DNA of 64,000 bases from assembly GCF_001425235.1 (NCBI RefSeq), contig NZ_LMEA01000007.1:680930-744929 (forward strand), written 5' to 3'. The position numbers and the translations under genes are program-made. This stretch comes from Devosia sp. Root413D1 (GTDB lineage Bacteria; Pseudomonadota; Alphaproteobacteria; Rhizobiales; Devosiaceae). The first letter of the stretch is position 1. Every line of letters starts with the position of its first letter. This document shows positions 28,476-38,495 of the stretch, piece by piece. The notes below the pieces were generated by a model. The model made no database searches. It was not told where the DNA came from and saw only the letters and a program-made list of their open reading frames with translations.

Positions 28476-29821
28476 ACGCTATCCCGCCGCTGCGGCACGA
28501 TCAGCGACTTGAGCCGGCCGACGGCTTCTTCGATCGACAGCGTTTCGCGCTCGCCCGACTTGCGGTGCTTGATTTCGACCACGCCATCCTTGAGGCCGCG
28601 CGGCCCGACGATCAGCTGGTACGGGATGCCGATCAGGTCGGCCGCGGCGAACTTGCCGCCGGCGCCCTGGTCGCGATCGTCGAGCAGCACATCGATGCCC
28701 TCGCGCGTCAGATCGTCGTAGAGCCGTTCGGACGCCCGGTCGCTCTCCGCGTCGCCGACCTTGAGGTTGATCACCACGGCCTCGAACGGCGCGACGCTGA
28801 CCGGCCAGATGATGCCGGCATCATCATGCGAGGCTTCGATAATGGCAGGCACCAGCCGGGTCGGGCCGATGCCATAGCTGCCCATCTGCACCTCAACCGC
28901 CTGCCCTTCCTGGTTGGTCACGGTCGCCTTCATCGGCTTGGAATACTTGGTGCCGAAAAAGAAGATGTGGCCAACCTCGATGCCACGGGCCGCGAGCTGA
29001 TGCTCGGGCTCGACCGCGGCCTTGAAGCCGGCTTCGTCGGTCATTTCATCGGTGGCGGCGAACAGCGACGTCCAATCCTTGAAGATCGGCGTCAGGTCGC
29101 TGCGGAAATCGATGTCGATGTCAGGGATCGGCTTGTCCACCAGGCGCTTGTCGAGGAACACCGCGCTCTCGCCGGTCTCGGCCAGCACGTGGAACTCGTA
29201 GCTCAAGTCGCCGCCGATCGGCCCGGCATCGGCGCGCATCGGCACCCCGACGAGGCCCATGCGGTGGAAGGTCCTGAGGTAGGCCACGAACATCCGGTAG
29301 AAGGCCTGCGTCGCGCCGGCCTCGTCGAGATCGAACGAGTAGGCGTCCTTCATCAGGAATTCGCGCGAGCGCATGGTGCCGAAACGCGGGCGCACCTCGT
29401 CGCGGAACTTCCACTGGATGTGGTAGAGGTTCAGCGGCAGGTCCTTGTAGGACTTCACGTAGGTGCGGAAGATGTCGGTGATCACCTCCTCATTGGTCGG
29501 CCCGAACAGCATGTCGCGCTCGTGCCGGTCCTCGAGGCGCAGCATCTCCTTGCCATACGCGTCGTAGCGGCCGGATTCCTTCCACAGGTCCGCCGACTGG
29601 ATGGTCGGCATCAACAGCTGCACGGCGCCCGAGCGGTTCTGCTCCTCTTCGATGATGCGGATGATCTTGTTCAGCACCTTGAAGCCGAGCGGCAGCCAGG
29701 AGTAGCTCCCGGCGGCCTGCTGCTTGATCATGCCGGCGCGCAGCATCAGCTGGTGCGAGACGATCTCGGCCTCTTTCGGCGTCTCCTTCAGGAGGGGCAG
29801 GAAGTAACGGCTCAAACGCAT
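28472..29821 (-). CDS. proS: Prolyl-tRNA synthetase, short form
   Basis: Class II synthetase charging tRNA-Pro. The 449-residue enzyme shows motif 2 region [20 protein letters not shown] and motif 3 in [17 protein letters not shown]. It lacks the roughly 180-residue editing insertion found in E. coli ProS, which is typical of alphaproteobacteria. First gene of the proS-lolC-lolE-lolD operon. The 387-bp region upstream is shared with a divergent candidate RNA gene and yjbR-like gene. Confidence 0.96.
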   Translation of the reverse strand: MRLSRYFLPLLKETPKEAEIVSHQLMLRAGMIKQQAAGSYSWLPLGFKVLNKIIRIIEEEQNRSGAVQLLMPTIQSADLWKESGRYDAYGKEMLRLEDRHERDMLFGPTNEEVITDIFRTYVKSYKDLPLNLYHIQWKFRDEVRPRFGTMRSREFLMKDAYSFDLDEAGATQAFYRMFVAYLRTFHRMGLVGVPMRADAGPIGGDLSYEFHVLAETGESAVFLDKRLVDKPIPDIDIDFRSDLTPIFKDWTSLFAATDEMTDEAGFKAAVEPEHQLAARGIEVGHIFFFGTKYSKPMKATVTNQEGQAVEVQMGSYGIGPTRLVPAIIEASHDDAGIIWPVSVAPFEAVVINLKVGDAESDRASERLYDDLTREGIDVLLDDRDQGAGGKFAAADLIGIPYQLIVGPRGLKDGVVEIKHRKSGERETLSIEEAVGRLKSLIVPQRRDSV

Positions 29822-29989
29822 GTACGGTCCTCGATGGCGCCGGATTCGGAATTGCGATCCCTATAGCGCAAAGCGGGGCAAAGTGGAGCCCGCAAAAGCG
29901 CGCGAAACTTAGGCAAACGCTTGGCTCTGCGGCACTTTTGCGCAGTCTGAGCGGCCTACCAAATGATGACTTGAATACTATGTAAAAAT
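29822..29989. other. Intergenic region upstream of proS
   Basis: No coding frame or strong repeat recognised. It should contain the proS promoter on the minus strand and possibly the promoter of the candidate RNA on the plus strand (AT-richer stretch ACTTGAATACTATGTAAAAA near 29969-29988), but no -35/-10 pair with good spacing was found. Confidence 0.4.
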
Positions 29990-30188
29990 GCGATGGCTGC
30001 CATGCAGAATCCGCTTGGCAGCCCCAGATTCAGTTGTTAGGGTCCGTCGCCATAAGAACACAGGCAACCGCAAGTTGCCGGACGTCGACAACGTCAAGGG
30101 AGGAGCGTTGGCAGCCACCTAACCGTGTGCCTAAGACCAGCGTATTGTCGAGAAACTTTACAAAGCAGGGCTCCGGCCCTGCTTTTTT
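29990..30188 (+). ncRNA. Candidate small RNA with its own terminator
   Basis: The plus strand ends in a textbook terminator (30162-30188) although no protein gene lies upstream on that strand, so an RNA of up to about 200 nt is expected. Structures visible: hairpin GGCAAC-CGCAA-GTTGCC (30063-30079), followed at once by GGAC that can pair with GTCC 5' of it, and outer pairing GTTAGG (30036-30041) with CCTAAC (30118-30123). The word TTGGCAGCC occurs twice. No match to SRP RNA (GGAAGCAGC absent), tmRNA or RNase P. The 5' end is a guess. It could alternatively be a leader with an attenuator for the downstream gene. Confidence 0.4.
30162..30188 (+). terminator. Strong intrinsic terminator, 20 bp before the yjbR-like gene
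   Basis: AAAGCAGGGC (30162-30171), loop TCCG, GCCCTGCTTT (30176-30185) ending in TTTTTT (30183-30188): a perfect 10-bp stem with a tight tetraloop and a full T-run. It is the best terminator in the window and points along the plus strand. Confidence 0.9.
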
Positions 30189-30208
30189 CATTTGCGGATG
30201 AAGAATCG

Positions 30209-30556
30209 ATGACAACTTCTTCTGACTTCAGGGCAATTGCATTGGCGCTCGACGGCACGACCGAGGCGCCGCACTTCGATCGGCAGGCTTTCAAGGTCGC
30301 CCGCACCTACGCCACCCTCGCGGCCGACGGGCTCACCGCCAACCTGAAACTCACGCCCGACGAGCAGGAGTTCAAGGCGATGCTGGCGCCCGAGGCGTTC
30401 GTACCGATCGACAATGGCTGGGGTCGCCAGGGCTGGACCACGGCGATACTGGCAAGGCTGTCAGCCGAGGAGCTGAAGGCCGCGCTGGAGATGGCCTATG
30501 CGCATGCGCTGCCGAAGGTGAAGACGAGGAAGAGAACGAAGACAAAGGGAAGCTAG
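30209..30556 (+). CDS. MmcQ/YjbR family protein
   Basis: Small DNA-binding-like fold (DUF419, CyaY-like alpha/beta) of unproven role. The 115-residue product shows the family pattern: ALALDGTTEAPHFDRQAFKV, then a Lys/Asp-containing strand (TANLKLTPDEQEFKAML) and GWGRQGWTTAILARLSAEEL. The tail is very basic (KTRKRTKTKGS). The start ATG 30209 has only a weak GAAGAA site. It sits directly after the terminator, so its own promoter must be within about 20 bp or transcription reads through. Confidence 0.75.
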   Translation: MTTSSDFRAIALALDGTTEAPHFDRQAFKVARTYATLAADGLTANLKLTPDEQEFKAMLAPEAFVPIDNGWGRQGWTTAILARLSAEELKAALEMAYAHALPKVKTRKRTKTKGS

Positions 30557-30576
30557 CCCCCTCCTCACCCACCGGC

Positions 30577-30656
30577 TGTCATCCCAACGAAAGCTGGGAC
30601 CCATCTATCCACCTGCGCGGGCTGCGAGTTGGGTCCCAGCTTTCGCTGGGATGACA
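30577..30656. repeat. Paired inverted copies of the GAAA-loop repeat
   Basis: Arm 1 at 30577-30603 (TGTCATCCCAACGAAAGC then TGGGACCCA) and arm 2 at 30630-30656 are reverse complements over 27 bp with one mismatch, 26 bp apart. Each arm is a variant of the 24992-25019 unit. They can fold singly or into one long hairpin between the convergent yjbR-like and DUF1467 genes. Confidence 0.8.
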
Positions 30657-30689
30657 CTGAGTGCGTGGAAACCGTGTGCCCGCCCCAGC

Positions 30690-30938
30690 CTACCGCCAGT
30701 ATTCCTGCAGCCACGGGGCGGTCAGCCCCCACAGCAGCAACCCGGTGACAACAGCCGCGAGCACGGTGGTGATCAGCAGCTTTGGCCACAACCGGAGAAT
30801 TCCCGCCGGCGCCCCGCGCTCCGTCCCCTCGATCCACTCGCCCGCGTCGACCTGGTTGCGCACCTTGAACGGCAGCACCAGGAACAGGCAGATCCACCAG
30901 GTGACGAAGAAGATCGCGAGGAACGTTCCGACTTGCAT
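30690..30938 (-). CDS. DUF1467 family small membrane protein
   Basis: The 82-residue product has two membrane helices: VGTFLAIFFVTWWICLFLVL at the N-terminus and ITTVLAAVVTGLLLWGL near the end, with a charged linker (KVRNQVDAGEWIEGTERGA) between. This is the pattern of DUF1467, which in Rhizobiales follows rnj or sits near proS. It starts 8 bp after the rnj stop, so it is the last gene of the nuo-birA-rnj run. Function unknown. Confidence 0.85.
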   Translation of the reverse strand: MQVGTFLAIFFVTWWICLFLVLPFKVRNQVDAGEWIEGTERGAPAGILRLWPKLLITTVLAAVVTGLLLWGLTAPWLQEYWR

Positions 30939-30946
30939 GGCGAGCC

Positions 30947-32626
30947 TCAGACTCGGTGTACGAACACCGTTACATTGGGTTTGCGGCCCCAGTAGGACGA
31001 AACCTCGCTGCGGACCGCCCGCTGCAGCGCCGTGTTGACCAGCTCAGGGTCATTGCGGCGCTTGGGCGGAATCGACTTGAGCGTACCTGTTACCGCACGA
31101 CGGACGAGATCGGGCAGCGACTCATCGTCATCCTCAACATCCGGCAGACCTTCGATCACCGTTTCCGGTCCGGCCAGCACCTGGCCCGAAGCATTGACGC
31201 AGAGGCTGACCACGATATGGCCGCCGAAGCTGAGCCGGCGGCGCCCCTTCACGCCGCTCTCCTCGGGCGTGCAGAGCACGTTGCCGTCGAGATAGAGCTG
31301 ACCGACGCGAATCTCGCCGGGGAATTGCGTGGTGTTCGGGAACAGCCGCACCATGTCGCCGTTGCGAGCGTGAACGACCGTCTCGATGCCATGCTGCCGG
31401 CCGAGCAGCGCATGCGCCTCGAGATGCGCAGCCTCGCCATGTACCGGCACCAGCACTTCGGGCTTGATCAGGTCGTAGAGCCGCTTCAGCTCCTCGCGGC
31501 GCGGGTGGCCGGTGGTGTGCACCAGCCCGTGCGTCTGGGTGATGACGTCGACGCCGCGGTCGATCAGCATGTTCTGGATGTCGATGACTTCGCGCTCGTT
31601 GCCCGGGATCGCCCAGGACGAGAAGATTACCCGGTCGCCGGCATTGAGCGAAATCTCAGGGTGCTCCTCGCGGGCAATGCGAGCGATGGCGGCGCGCGCC
31701 TCGCCCTGGCTGCCGGTGCACAGCAGCACCACCTTGGAGCGCGGCAGCGACTTGTACTCGTTCTGGTCGAGGAACGGATCGATCCCCTCCAGCATACCGA
31801 GTTCGCGCGCGATGCCGCTGATCCGGTGCAGCGCCCTGCCCGACATCACCACCTTGCGGCCGGCCTTCTGCGCGGCGCGGGCCACCGAAATCACCCGGCC
31901 GACATTGGAGGCGAAGGTGGTGACGGCGACGCGGTGCGTCGACGAAGCAATCAGCGCCTCGAGCGTCGACGCGACCTCGTCCTCGGACGGGCTGGTGCCG
32001 TCCTTCATCGCGTTGGTGGAATCGCAGATCAGCGCAATCGGGGTCGAACGGTCCTCACCGATCCGGGCGAAGCGGCCGACATCGGTCGGCGGGCCGCCCA
32101 CCGGGTGCGGGTCGAGCTTCCAGTCGCCGGTATGGATGACCCGACCGACCGGCGTGGTGATCAGGAGCGCACAGCTCTCGGGGATCGAGTGGGCGACGTT
32201 GATCGCCTCGATGGTGAAGGGGCCGACGGTGAAGGGCTTGCCCACCCGCATCGGCTTCACTTCGATATCCTCGACGATGCCCTCGGACTCTCGCTTGGCG
32301 CTCAGCATCGCCTCAGTGAAGGCGGTGGCATAGACCGGCCGATCGAACGCCGGCCACAGGTCGAGCACGGCGCCGTAGTGGTCTTCGTGGCTATGGGTGA
32401 GGATCAGCGCCAGGATGTCGTCGGCATTCTCCTCGAGGAAGGCCGGATCGGGCAGGATCAGCTCGACCCCCGGCTCCTGCGGTCCGGCGAAGGTGACGCC
32501 GCAATCGACCACGATCCACTTGCGGCCGCGCTCCGGCCCGAAGCCGTAAGCGCCCATGTTCATGCCGATCTCGCCCACGCCGCCTAGCGGCACGAACACG
32601 AGCTCATCGGGTCTCGGCTTTGCCAT
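30947..32626 (-). CDS. rnj: Ribonuclease J
   Basis: Metallo-beta-lactamase/beta-CASP RNase with 5'-3' exo- and endonuclease activity in mRNA decay and rRNA maturation. The 559-residue enzyme carries the zinc motif THSHEDHYG (His78, His80, Asp82, His83), later HTGDWKLDP and the beta-CASP motif region VPVHGEAAHLEAHA, and the C-terminal domain to VTVFVHRV. Alphaproteobacteria commonly have RNase J along with RNase E. It starts 2 bp after birA and is probably part of the nuo read-through transcript. Confidence 0.94.
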   Translation of the reverse strand: MAKPRPDELVFVPLGGVGEIGMNMGAYGFGPERGRKWIVVDCGVTFAGPQEPGVELILPDPAFLEENADDILALILTHSHEDHYGAVLDLWPAFDRPVYATAFTEAMLSAKRESEGIVEDIEVKPMRVGKPFTVGPFTIEAINVAHSIPESCALLITTPVGRVIHTGDWKLDPHPVGGPPTDVGRFARIGEDRSTPIALICDSTNAMKDGTSPSEDEVASTLEALIASSTHRVAVTTFASNVGRVISVARAAQKAGRKVVMSGRALHRISGIARELGMLEGIDPFLDQNEYKSLPRSKVVLLCTGSQGEARAAIARIAREEHPEISLNAGDRVIFSSWAIPGNEREVIDIQNMLIDRGVDVITQTHGLVHTTGHPRREELKRLYDLIKPEVLVPVHGEAAHLEAHALLGRQHGIETVVHARNGDMVRLFPNTTQFPGEIRVGQLYLDGNVLCTPEESGVKGRRRLSFGGHIVVSLCVNASGQVLAGPETVIEGLPDVEDDDESLPDLVRRAVTGTLKSIPPKRRNDPELVNTALQRAVRSEVSSYWGRKPNVTVFVHRV

Positions 32627-32628
32627 GA

Positions 32629-33453
32629 TCAGTTCCTAACGCTTGCGGTCGTGCCGAAATGCACATCACCGGCGGTGATGGCAATTCGGCTGTTGTCATT
32701 GGCGCGAACGATCAGTCGTCCGCTCTCGTCGATTGTTTCAAAAATGCCGCGCACGATGTCGCCATCGCGGTTCACCGCGACTTCGGCGCCGATCCCGGCG
32801 GCCGAACGGCGCCACAGCTCAAGCACCTGGGTCACGCCCCTACCCCGGTCCCAGAGTTCCACGGCATCGACCCAGGCATCCGACAGCGCGCCGAACACGG
32901 TCTCTGCCGAAGTATCGAGCCCGAGGGCGCGCAGCGACGTTGCCGGGTATGGCAGGCCCTCGGGGGCCTCGACCACATTGACGCCGATGCCGACCACGAT
33001 GGCCATGCTGCCATCGGGGCGCTTGTGCGCTTCGAGCAGAATGCCGGCGAGCTTGGCGCCGTCGGCCAGTACGTCATTGGGCCACTTGAGCGCGATGCGT
33101 CCGTTGGCCATGTCGGCGCCGTCAATGCCGGTTCTCAGCAGGCCAGCTGGCACGATACCAGCAAGAGCCTGGTTCAGCGACACGCCGGCAACGAAGCCGA
33201 GCGTCGCGGCAATCGCCGGATCGACATCGGGAACCACCAGCAGGCTGGCGGCAAGGTTGCCGTGTGGCGATTGCCACGGTCGGCCGCGCCGGCCGCGACC
33301 GGCGCTCTGCTGCAATGCGCAGAACCAGACATCGCCGATATCACCGGCCTGGGCAGCCCTCGCCGCCTCGGTCGAGGTCGAACCGACGCTGTCGAAGCCG
33401 TTCAGCCTGTAGCCGCGGGAGACCGCCCTGGACCCAAGCCAGAATCCTGCCAC
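32629..33453 (-). CDS. birA: Biotin-[acetyl-CoA carboxylase] ligase
   Basis: Attaches biotin to carboxylases via biotinyl-AMP. The 274-residue product has the ligase motif SAGRGRRGRPWQSPHGNL and KWPNDVLADGAKLAGIL. It lacks the N-terminal HTH domain of E. coli BirA, so it is a ligase only. The start is GTG 33453, sharing one base with the nuoN stop (TAGTG); the longer frame upstream is a shadow of nuoN. Location between nuoN and rnj is standard in Rhizobiales. Confidence 0.92.
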   Translation of the reverse strand: MAGFWLGSRAVSRGYRLNGFDSVGSTSTEAARAAQAGDIGDVWFCALQQSAGRGRRGRPWQSPHGNLAASLLVVPDVDPAIAATLGFVAGVSLNQALAGIVPAGLLRTGIDGADMANGRIALKWPNDVLADGAKLAGILLEAHKRPDGSMAIVVGIGVNVVEAPEGLPYPATSLRALGLDTSAETVFGALSDAWVDAVELWDRGRGVTQVLELWRRSAAGIGAEVAVNRDGDIVRGIFETIDESGRLIVRANDNSRIAITAGDVHFGTTASVRN

Positions 33454-34898
33454 TAGAACAGGCTTCCGGCCGCAATACTGGCAGCCGCGGTCAGCGGCGA
33501 ACCCACCGTGACGAAATAGGTGACGATCAGGAAGCCGATGCCGGCCATGACCACGTTCAATTCGCCCGGCACGGCGGCAAATTGCGCCACCGGCTCGTCG
33601 AAATACATCACCTTGACGATCCGCAGGTAATAGAACGCGCTCACCGCCGAAGCGAGGACGCCGATCACCGCGAGGATGAACAGGTTCTGTTCGACCGCGG
33701 CGAGGAACACCTGCCACTTGGCGAAGAACCCGGCCAGCGGCGGCAGCCCGATCAGCGAGAACATCAGGATGGCGATGATGGCGGCGACGAACGGCCGCTT
33801 CTGCGCCAGCCCGGCAAGCTCGGAAATCGTCTCGACCGGGCCGTTCTCGGTCCTGAGCGCCAGCACGCAGGCAAAAATGCCCACCGTCATGGCGATGTAG
33901 ATCGCCATATAGACGGCAACGCCCTCGACGCCGGCCTCAGTGCCGGAAGAAAGGCCAACCAGCGCGAAGCCGACATGGCCGATCGATGAATAGGCCAGGA
34001 GGCGCTTGAGGTTGTTCTGCCCGATCGCGGCGAAGGCGGCGAGCACCATCGAGGCGATGGAGAGGAAGATGACGATCTGCTGCCAATCATGGGTGATCGG
34101 CGCGAAGCTGACCGTGGTGACGCGGATGAACAGCGCCATCGCCGCAACCTTCGGAGCAGCCGCAAAGAACGCGGTGACCGGGGTGGGCGCGCCTTCGTAG
34201 ACGTCCGGCGTCCACATATGGAACGGCACGGCCGAGATCTTGAAGGCGATACCGGCGAGCAGGAACACCATGCCGAAAATCAGGCCGATCGAGCGGCTGT
34301 CGAGCGTGATGGCGGCGACGATCTGGTCGATCTGCGTCGTGCCGGTGAAGCCATAGACCAGCGAGGCGCCATAGAGCAGCATGCCGGACGACAGCGCACC
34401 GAGCACGAAATACTTGATGCCGGCCTCGGTGGCCTTCTTGTCTTCGCGCTTCATCGCCGCGACGACATAGAGCGCCAGGCTCTGCAGCTCGAGGCCGATA
34501 TAGAGGCTCATCAGATCATTGGCCGAAACCATGATCATCATGCCCAGCGTCGCCAGCAGCACCAGCACGGCGTACTCGAACTTGTCGATGCCGTGCTCCT
34601 TGCTGTTCGACAGCGAGATCAGCAGCGTCGCCGCCGCACCGCCCAGCACCAGCGCCTTCATGTAGCGGGCAAAGCCGTCGACGATGAACACGCCGTTGAA
34701 CAGCACACCGGTCGCCGGCTGCAGCAGCAGCACCGCCAGCACCACGAGGAGCAGCACGATGGCGACGATCGACACCGCCGTCGAGCTGATGCCCTTCCAG
34801 AACAGCGAGACCAGCAGCACCACGATGGCGCCTACGGCCAGCAGCAGTTCCGGATAGGCGGGGGCGAGCGAAGCGAAGCTCGTGACGTCGGACAGCAT
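33453..34898 (-). CDS. nuoN: NADH-quinone oxidoreductase subunit N
   Basis: Antiporter-like proton-pumping membrane subunit of complex I. The 481-residue protein has about 14 membrane helices and the proton-antiporter core (LLAYSSIGHVGFALVGL) plus Lys/Glu residues in mid-membrane helices, for example FKISAVPFHMWTPDVYEGAP. Last of the 14 nuo genes, 9 bp after nuoM. Confidence 0.96.
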   Translation of the reverse strand: MLSDVTSFASLAPAYPELLLAVGAIVVLLVSLFWKGISSTAVSIVAIVLLLVVLAVLLLQPATGVLFNGVFIVDGFARYMKALVLGGAAATLLISLSNSKEHGIDKFEYAVLVLLATLGMMIMVSANDLMSLYIGLELQSLALYVVAAMKREDKKATEAGIKYFVLGALSSGMLLYGASLVYGFTGTTQIDQIVAAITLDSRSIGLIFGMVFLLAGIAFKISAVPFHMWTPDVYEGAPTPVTAFFAAAPKVAAMALFIRVTTVSFAPITHDWQQIVIFLSIASMVLAAFAAIGQNNLKRLLAYSSIGHVGFALVGLSSGTEAGVEGVAVYMAIYIAMTVGIFACVLALRTENGPVETISELAGLAQKRPFVAAIIAILMFSLIGLPPLAGFFAKWQVFLAAVEQNLFILAVIGVLASAVSAFYYLRIVKVMYFDEPVAQFAAVPGELNVVMAGIGFLIVTYFVTVGSPLTAAASIAAGSLF

Positions 34899-34907
34899 GC
34901 CCGTCTC

Positions 34908-36425
34908 CTAATGGCCGGTCGCCGCGGCAACCGCTTGCGGTGCGGCACCAATGGCGTTGGCGAAGTTTTCCGCGACGAGGTTCACCGAGGCGGCAGTCGC
35001 ATCGAGGATCGGGGCGGGATAGAAGCCGAAGAGAATGGTGAGGAGCACCAGCGGCACCAGCACGATGGCTTCGCGCCGGTCGAGATCGAGAATGCCCTTT
35101 AGCGATTCCTTGGTGAAGGCGCCGAAGATCACCCGGCGATAGAGCCAGAGCGCATAGGCTGCCGACAGGATCACGCCGAACGCCGCAAAGAACGCCACCC
35201 AGGTATTGGCCTGGAAGGCCGCCAGCATGGTGAGGAATTCACCGACGAAGCCCGAGGTGCCCGGCAGGCCGACATTGGCCATGGTGAACACCATGAACAC
35301 CACGGCGTAGCGCGGCATCGGCGACACCAGCCCACCATAGGCATCGATCTCACGCGTGTGCATCCGGTCGTAGACCACGCCGACGCAGAAGAAGAGCGCG
35401 GCCGAGACGATACCGTGCGAGATCATCTGGAAGATCGCGCCGTGGATGCCGTAGATGTTGCCGGTGAAGATACCCATCGTCACGAAGCCCATATGGGCAA
35501 CCGACGAATAGGCGATCAGCTTCTTGATATCGGTCTGCACCAGCGCGACGAGCGAGGTGATGATGATCGCCGCGATCGACAGGACGAACACGAAGTTCGC
35601 GAACTGGTGCGAGGCATCAGGGAACATCGAGATCGAGAAGCGGATGAAGCCGTAGCCGCCAAGCTTCAGGAGGATCGCGGCCAGGATCACCGAGCCTCCC
35701 GTCGGCGCTTCGACGTGCGCTTCCGGCAGCCAGCGGTGGAACGGCCACATCGGCATCTTCACCGCGAACGAGGCGAAGAAACCGATCCACAGCCAGGTCT
35801 GCACCTCGGGCGGGAACTTGAAGGTCAGGAGCTTGGCGATATCGAGTGTGCCGGCCTGCCAGTACATCGCCATGATGGCGATCAGCATCAGCACCGTGCC
35901 GGTGAAGCTGTAAAAGAAGAACTTGTAGGTCGCCTGGATGCGCCGCGCCCCGCCCCAGATACCGATGATCAGGAACATCGGGATCAGCGTGCCCTCGAAG
36001 AACACGTAGAACATCGCCAGATCGAGCGTCGCGAAGGCGCCGATCATGAACGTCTCGAGGATCAGGAAGACGATCAGGTACTCCTTCACCCGCTTGGTGA
36101 TGGAGCCAAAGCTCGAGAGGATCACGGCAGGCATCAGTACCGCGGTCAGCGGGATGAACAGCACCGAGATGCCGTCGACGCCCATGCGGTAGCCGATCGA
36201 GTCGCTGAACGCCCACACTTCAACGAACTGGAAGCCGGTATTCGATGCGTCGAACAGGTACCAGAGCCAGAGGCTGAGGGCAGCCGTCAGCAGCGTCACG
36301 CCGAGCGCGATATAGCGCGCCAGGTTGTTGGCAGCCTCGTCGCGACCGCCGACGAACAGCAGCAGCAGCGCGCCCGCCGTCGGCAGGAAAGTGATGAACG
36401 TCAGAAGGTGGTCACTGAAGATCAT
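34908..36425 (-). CDS. nuoM: NADH-quinone oxidoreductase subunit M
   Basis: Second antiporter-like proton-pumping subunit. The 505-residue protein includes [20 protein letters not shown] and [20 protein letters not shown], hallmarks of NuoM, and a conserved Glu in the [13 protein letters not shown] segment. Start ATG 36425 overlaps the nuoL stop by 4 nt. Confidence 0.96.
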   Translation of the reverse strand: MIFSDHLLTFITFLPTAGALLLLFVGGRDEAANNLARYIALGVTLLTAALSLWLWYLFDASNTGFQFVEVWAFSDSIGYRMGVDGISVLFIPLTAVLMPAVILSSFGSITKRVKEYLIVFLILETFMIGAFATLDLAMFYVFFEGTLIPMFLIIGIWGGARRIQATYKFFFYSFTGTVLMLIAIMAMYWQAGTLDIAKLLTFKFPPEVQTWLWIGFFASFAVKMPMWPFHRWLPEAHVEAPTGGSVILAAILLKLGGYGFIRFSISMFPDASHQFANFVFVLSIAAIIITSLVALVQTDIKKLIAYSSVAHMGFVTMGIFTGNIYGIHGAIFQMISHGIVSAALFFCVGVVYDRMHTREIDAYGGLVSPMPRYAVVFMVFTMANVGLPGTSGFVGEFLTMLAAFQANTWVAFFAAFGVILSAAYALWLYRRVIFGAFTKESLKGILDLDRREAIVLVPLVLLTILFGFYPAPILDATAASVNLVAENFANAIGAAPQAVAAATGH

Positions 36426-38488
36426 CCAAGAAGTCCCCCGGCGGCGATGGCCCAGGTGAGCAGCGCCGCGATACCGATAAGCATGGCGAAAGCATAGTGA
36501 TAGAGGTAGCCGGACTGCAGCTTCACCACCTTGCCGGTGATGTCCTTGACGCGATTGCCAAGGCCCTCGGTGATGGTCTTGTCGATCAGCATGTCGTCAA
36601 AACCCTTCCACAGGGCATTGCCCAGCCAGAGCGCCGGCTTGACGAAGATGCGGTCGTAGAGCTCGTCGAAATACCACTTGTTCAAGAGGAACAGGTAGAG
36701 CCCCGGGTTGGAGTGCGCCAGCCGCTTCGGCGCCGCCGGATCGCGGATGTACATCTGGTAGGCCGCGGCAAAGCCGAGCACCATGGCGATGGTCGCCGAC
36801 CACTTCACCCAGATCGGCACGCCGTGTGCGGCCTCGAGCAGCTCTTCGGAGACGACGAGCGAGCCCTGGAAGAAATGCTCGATATGCTCGGCATGGCCGA
36901 AGAACAGATCGTTGAACACCACGCCCGCCAGCACCGCACCGGCGGCCAGCACGTAGAGCGGCACCAGCATGACATTGGGGCTCTCATGCGCGTTGTCATA
37001 GGCGCTGCCGTGATGCCCGTGATCGTCGTGCGCGTGGTCGGCATGGGCATGGTCATCATGCGCCGCGTGCGCACCGTGCCCGTGATGCTGGCCACGCGGC
37101 TCGCCGTGGAAGGTCAGGTGGATCAGGCGCCACGAGTAGAAGCTGGTGAACATGGCCGCGATCACCAGGGCCCAGAAGCCGATGTAACCGGTCGAACCAC
37201 CCGCCGCGTAAGCGACTTCGATGATGCCGTCTTTCGAGAAGAACCCGGCGAAGCCCAGCGGTGTGCCCGGGATGCCGACGCCGGTGAGTGCCAGCGTGCC
37301 GATGATCATCATCCAGTAGGTGATCGGGATCTTCTTCCTGAGCCCACCCATGTTCCGCATGTCCTGCTCATGGTGCATCGCGTGGATGACCGAGCCGGCG
37401 CCCAGGAACAGCAGCGCCTTGAAGAAGGCGTGGGTGAAGAGGTGGAAGATACCCACCGAATAGACCCCTGCCCCCAGCGCCACGAACATGTAGCCGAGCT
37501 GCGAACAGGTCGAATAGGCGATGACACGCTTGATGTCGTTCTGCACCAGGCCAACCGTCGCCGCGAAGAATGCGGTCAGCGCGCCGACCAGCATGACCAC
37601 GGTCATGGCGAGCTCGGAGGCTTCGAACAGCGGCGAGAAGCGGGCCACCATGAACACGCCGGCCGTCACCATGGTCGCGGCATGGATCAGCGCCGACACG
37701 GGGGTCGGGCCTTCCATGGCGTCCGGCAGCCAGGTGTGAAGCAGGAACTGCGCCGACTTGCCCATGGCGCCCATGAACAGCAGCAGACACACCACGGTCA
37801 TGGCGTGCAGATCCCAGCTGAGGAAGCGGACGGTCAGGTCCTTGTTCGCCTCGACCGCATGGAAGGCGCCGTCGAAATCCAGATGTCCGAGCACCACGAA
37901 GGCCGCAAAGATGCCGAGCGCAAAGCCGAAGTCGCCGACGCGGTTGACGACGAACGCCTTCATCGCCGCCGCATTGGCCGAAGGCCGCGTGTACCAGAAG
38001 CCGATCAGCAGATACGACGCGAGACCCACGCCTTCCCAGCCGAAGAACATCTGCAGGAAGTTGTCGGCGGTCACCAGCATCAGCATGGCGAAGGTGAACA
38101 GCGACAGGTAGGCGAAGAACCGCGAACGGTGCGGATCATCGGCCATGTAGCCGATCGAATAGAGGTGGACGAGGCTCGAAACGGTGGTCACCACCACCAG
38201 CATCACCGCGGTCAGCGTATCGACACGCAGCACCCAGCGCAGGTCGAGCGCACCGGAGACGATCCAGCGCATCACTTCGACCTTGGTCGCGGCATGCTCG
38301 GCGCCGTGTGCGCCTTCGACCGCTGCCGGCGCGAACCAGTACTGGGCGAAGACGATCCAGCTCAACACGGCGGCGGCGATCAGCAGCCCGGTGGTGATGT
38401 ACTCGCTGGTGCGGTGACCGATGATGCGGCCCAGCAAACCCGCGATCAGGGCCCCGACGAGCGGGAAGAATACAATGGCCTGGATCAC
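36422..38488 (-). CDS. nuoL: NADH-quinone oxidoreductase subunit L
   Basis: Distal antiporter-like subunit of complex I with the long lateral helix that spans the membrane arm. The 688-residue protein shows [20 protein letters not shown] and the [20 protein letters not shown] motif. An unusual hydrophilic loop at about residues 462-503 (coded near 36979-37100) has 13 His and many Asp in under 40 residues, such as [17 protein letters not shown], between predicted membrane helices. It could bind metal ions; similar but shorter loops may occur in relatives. Gap to nuoK is 7 bp. Confidence 0.96.
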   Translation of the reverse strand: MIQAIVFFPLVGALIAGLLGRIIGHRTSEYITTGLLIAAAVLSWIVFAQYWFAPAAVEGAHGAEHAATKVEVMRWIVSGALDLRWVLRVDTLTAVMLVVVTTVSSLVHLYSIGYMADDPHRSRFFAYLSLFTFAMLMLVTADNFLQMFFGWEGVGLASYLLIGFWYTRPSANAAAMKAFVVNRVGDFGFALGIFAAFVVLGHLDFDGAFHAVEANKDLTVRFLSWDLHAMTVVCLLLFMGAMGKSAQFLLHTWLPDAMEGPTPVSALIHAATMVTAGVFMVARFSPLFEASELAMTVVMLVGALTAFFAATVGLVQNDIKRVIAYSTCSQLGYMFVALGAGVYSVGIFHLFTHAFFKALLFLGAGSVIHAMHHEQDMRNMGGLRKKIPITYWMMIIGTLALTGVGIPGTPLGFAGFFSKDGIIEVAYAAGGSTGYIGFWALVIAAMFTSFYSWRLIHLTFHGEPRGQHHGHGAHAAHDDHAHADHAHDDHGHHGSAYDNAHESPNVMLVPLYVLAAGAVLAGVVFNDLFFGHAEHIEHFFQGSLVVSEELLEAAHGVPIWVKWSATIAMVLGFAAAYQMYIRDPAAPKRLAHSNPGLYLFLLNKWYFDELYDRIFVKPALWLGNALWKGFDDMLIDKTITEGLGNRVKDITGKVVKLQSGYLYHYAFAMLIGIAALLTWAIAAGGLLG

Positions 38489-38495
38489 TTTGCGG

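Noticed and set aside
29990..30188. 6S, SRP RNA or tmRNA
   Set aside because: SRP loop GGAAGCAGC and any tmRNA-like tag or acceptor are absent, and I could not form a convincing 6S central bubble, so only a candidate sRNA is reported.
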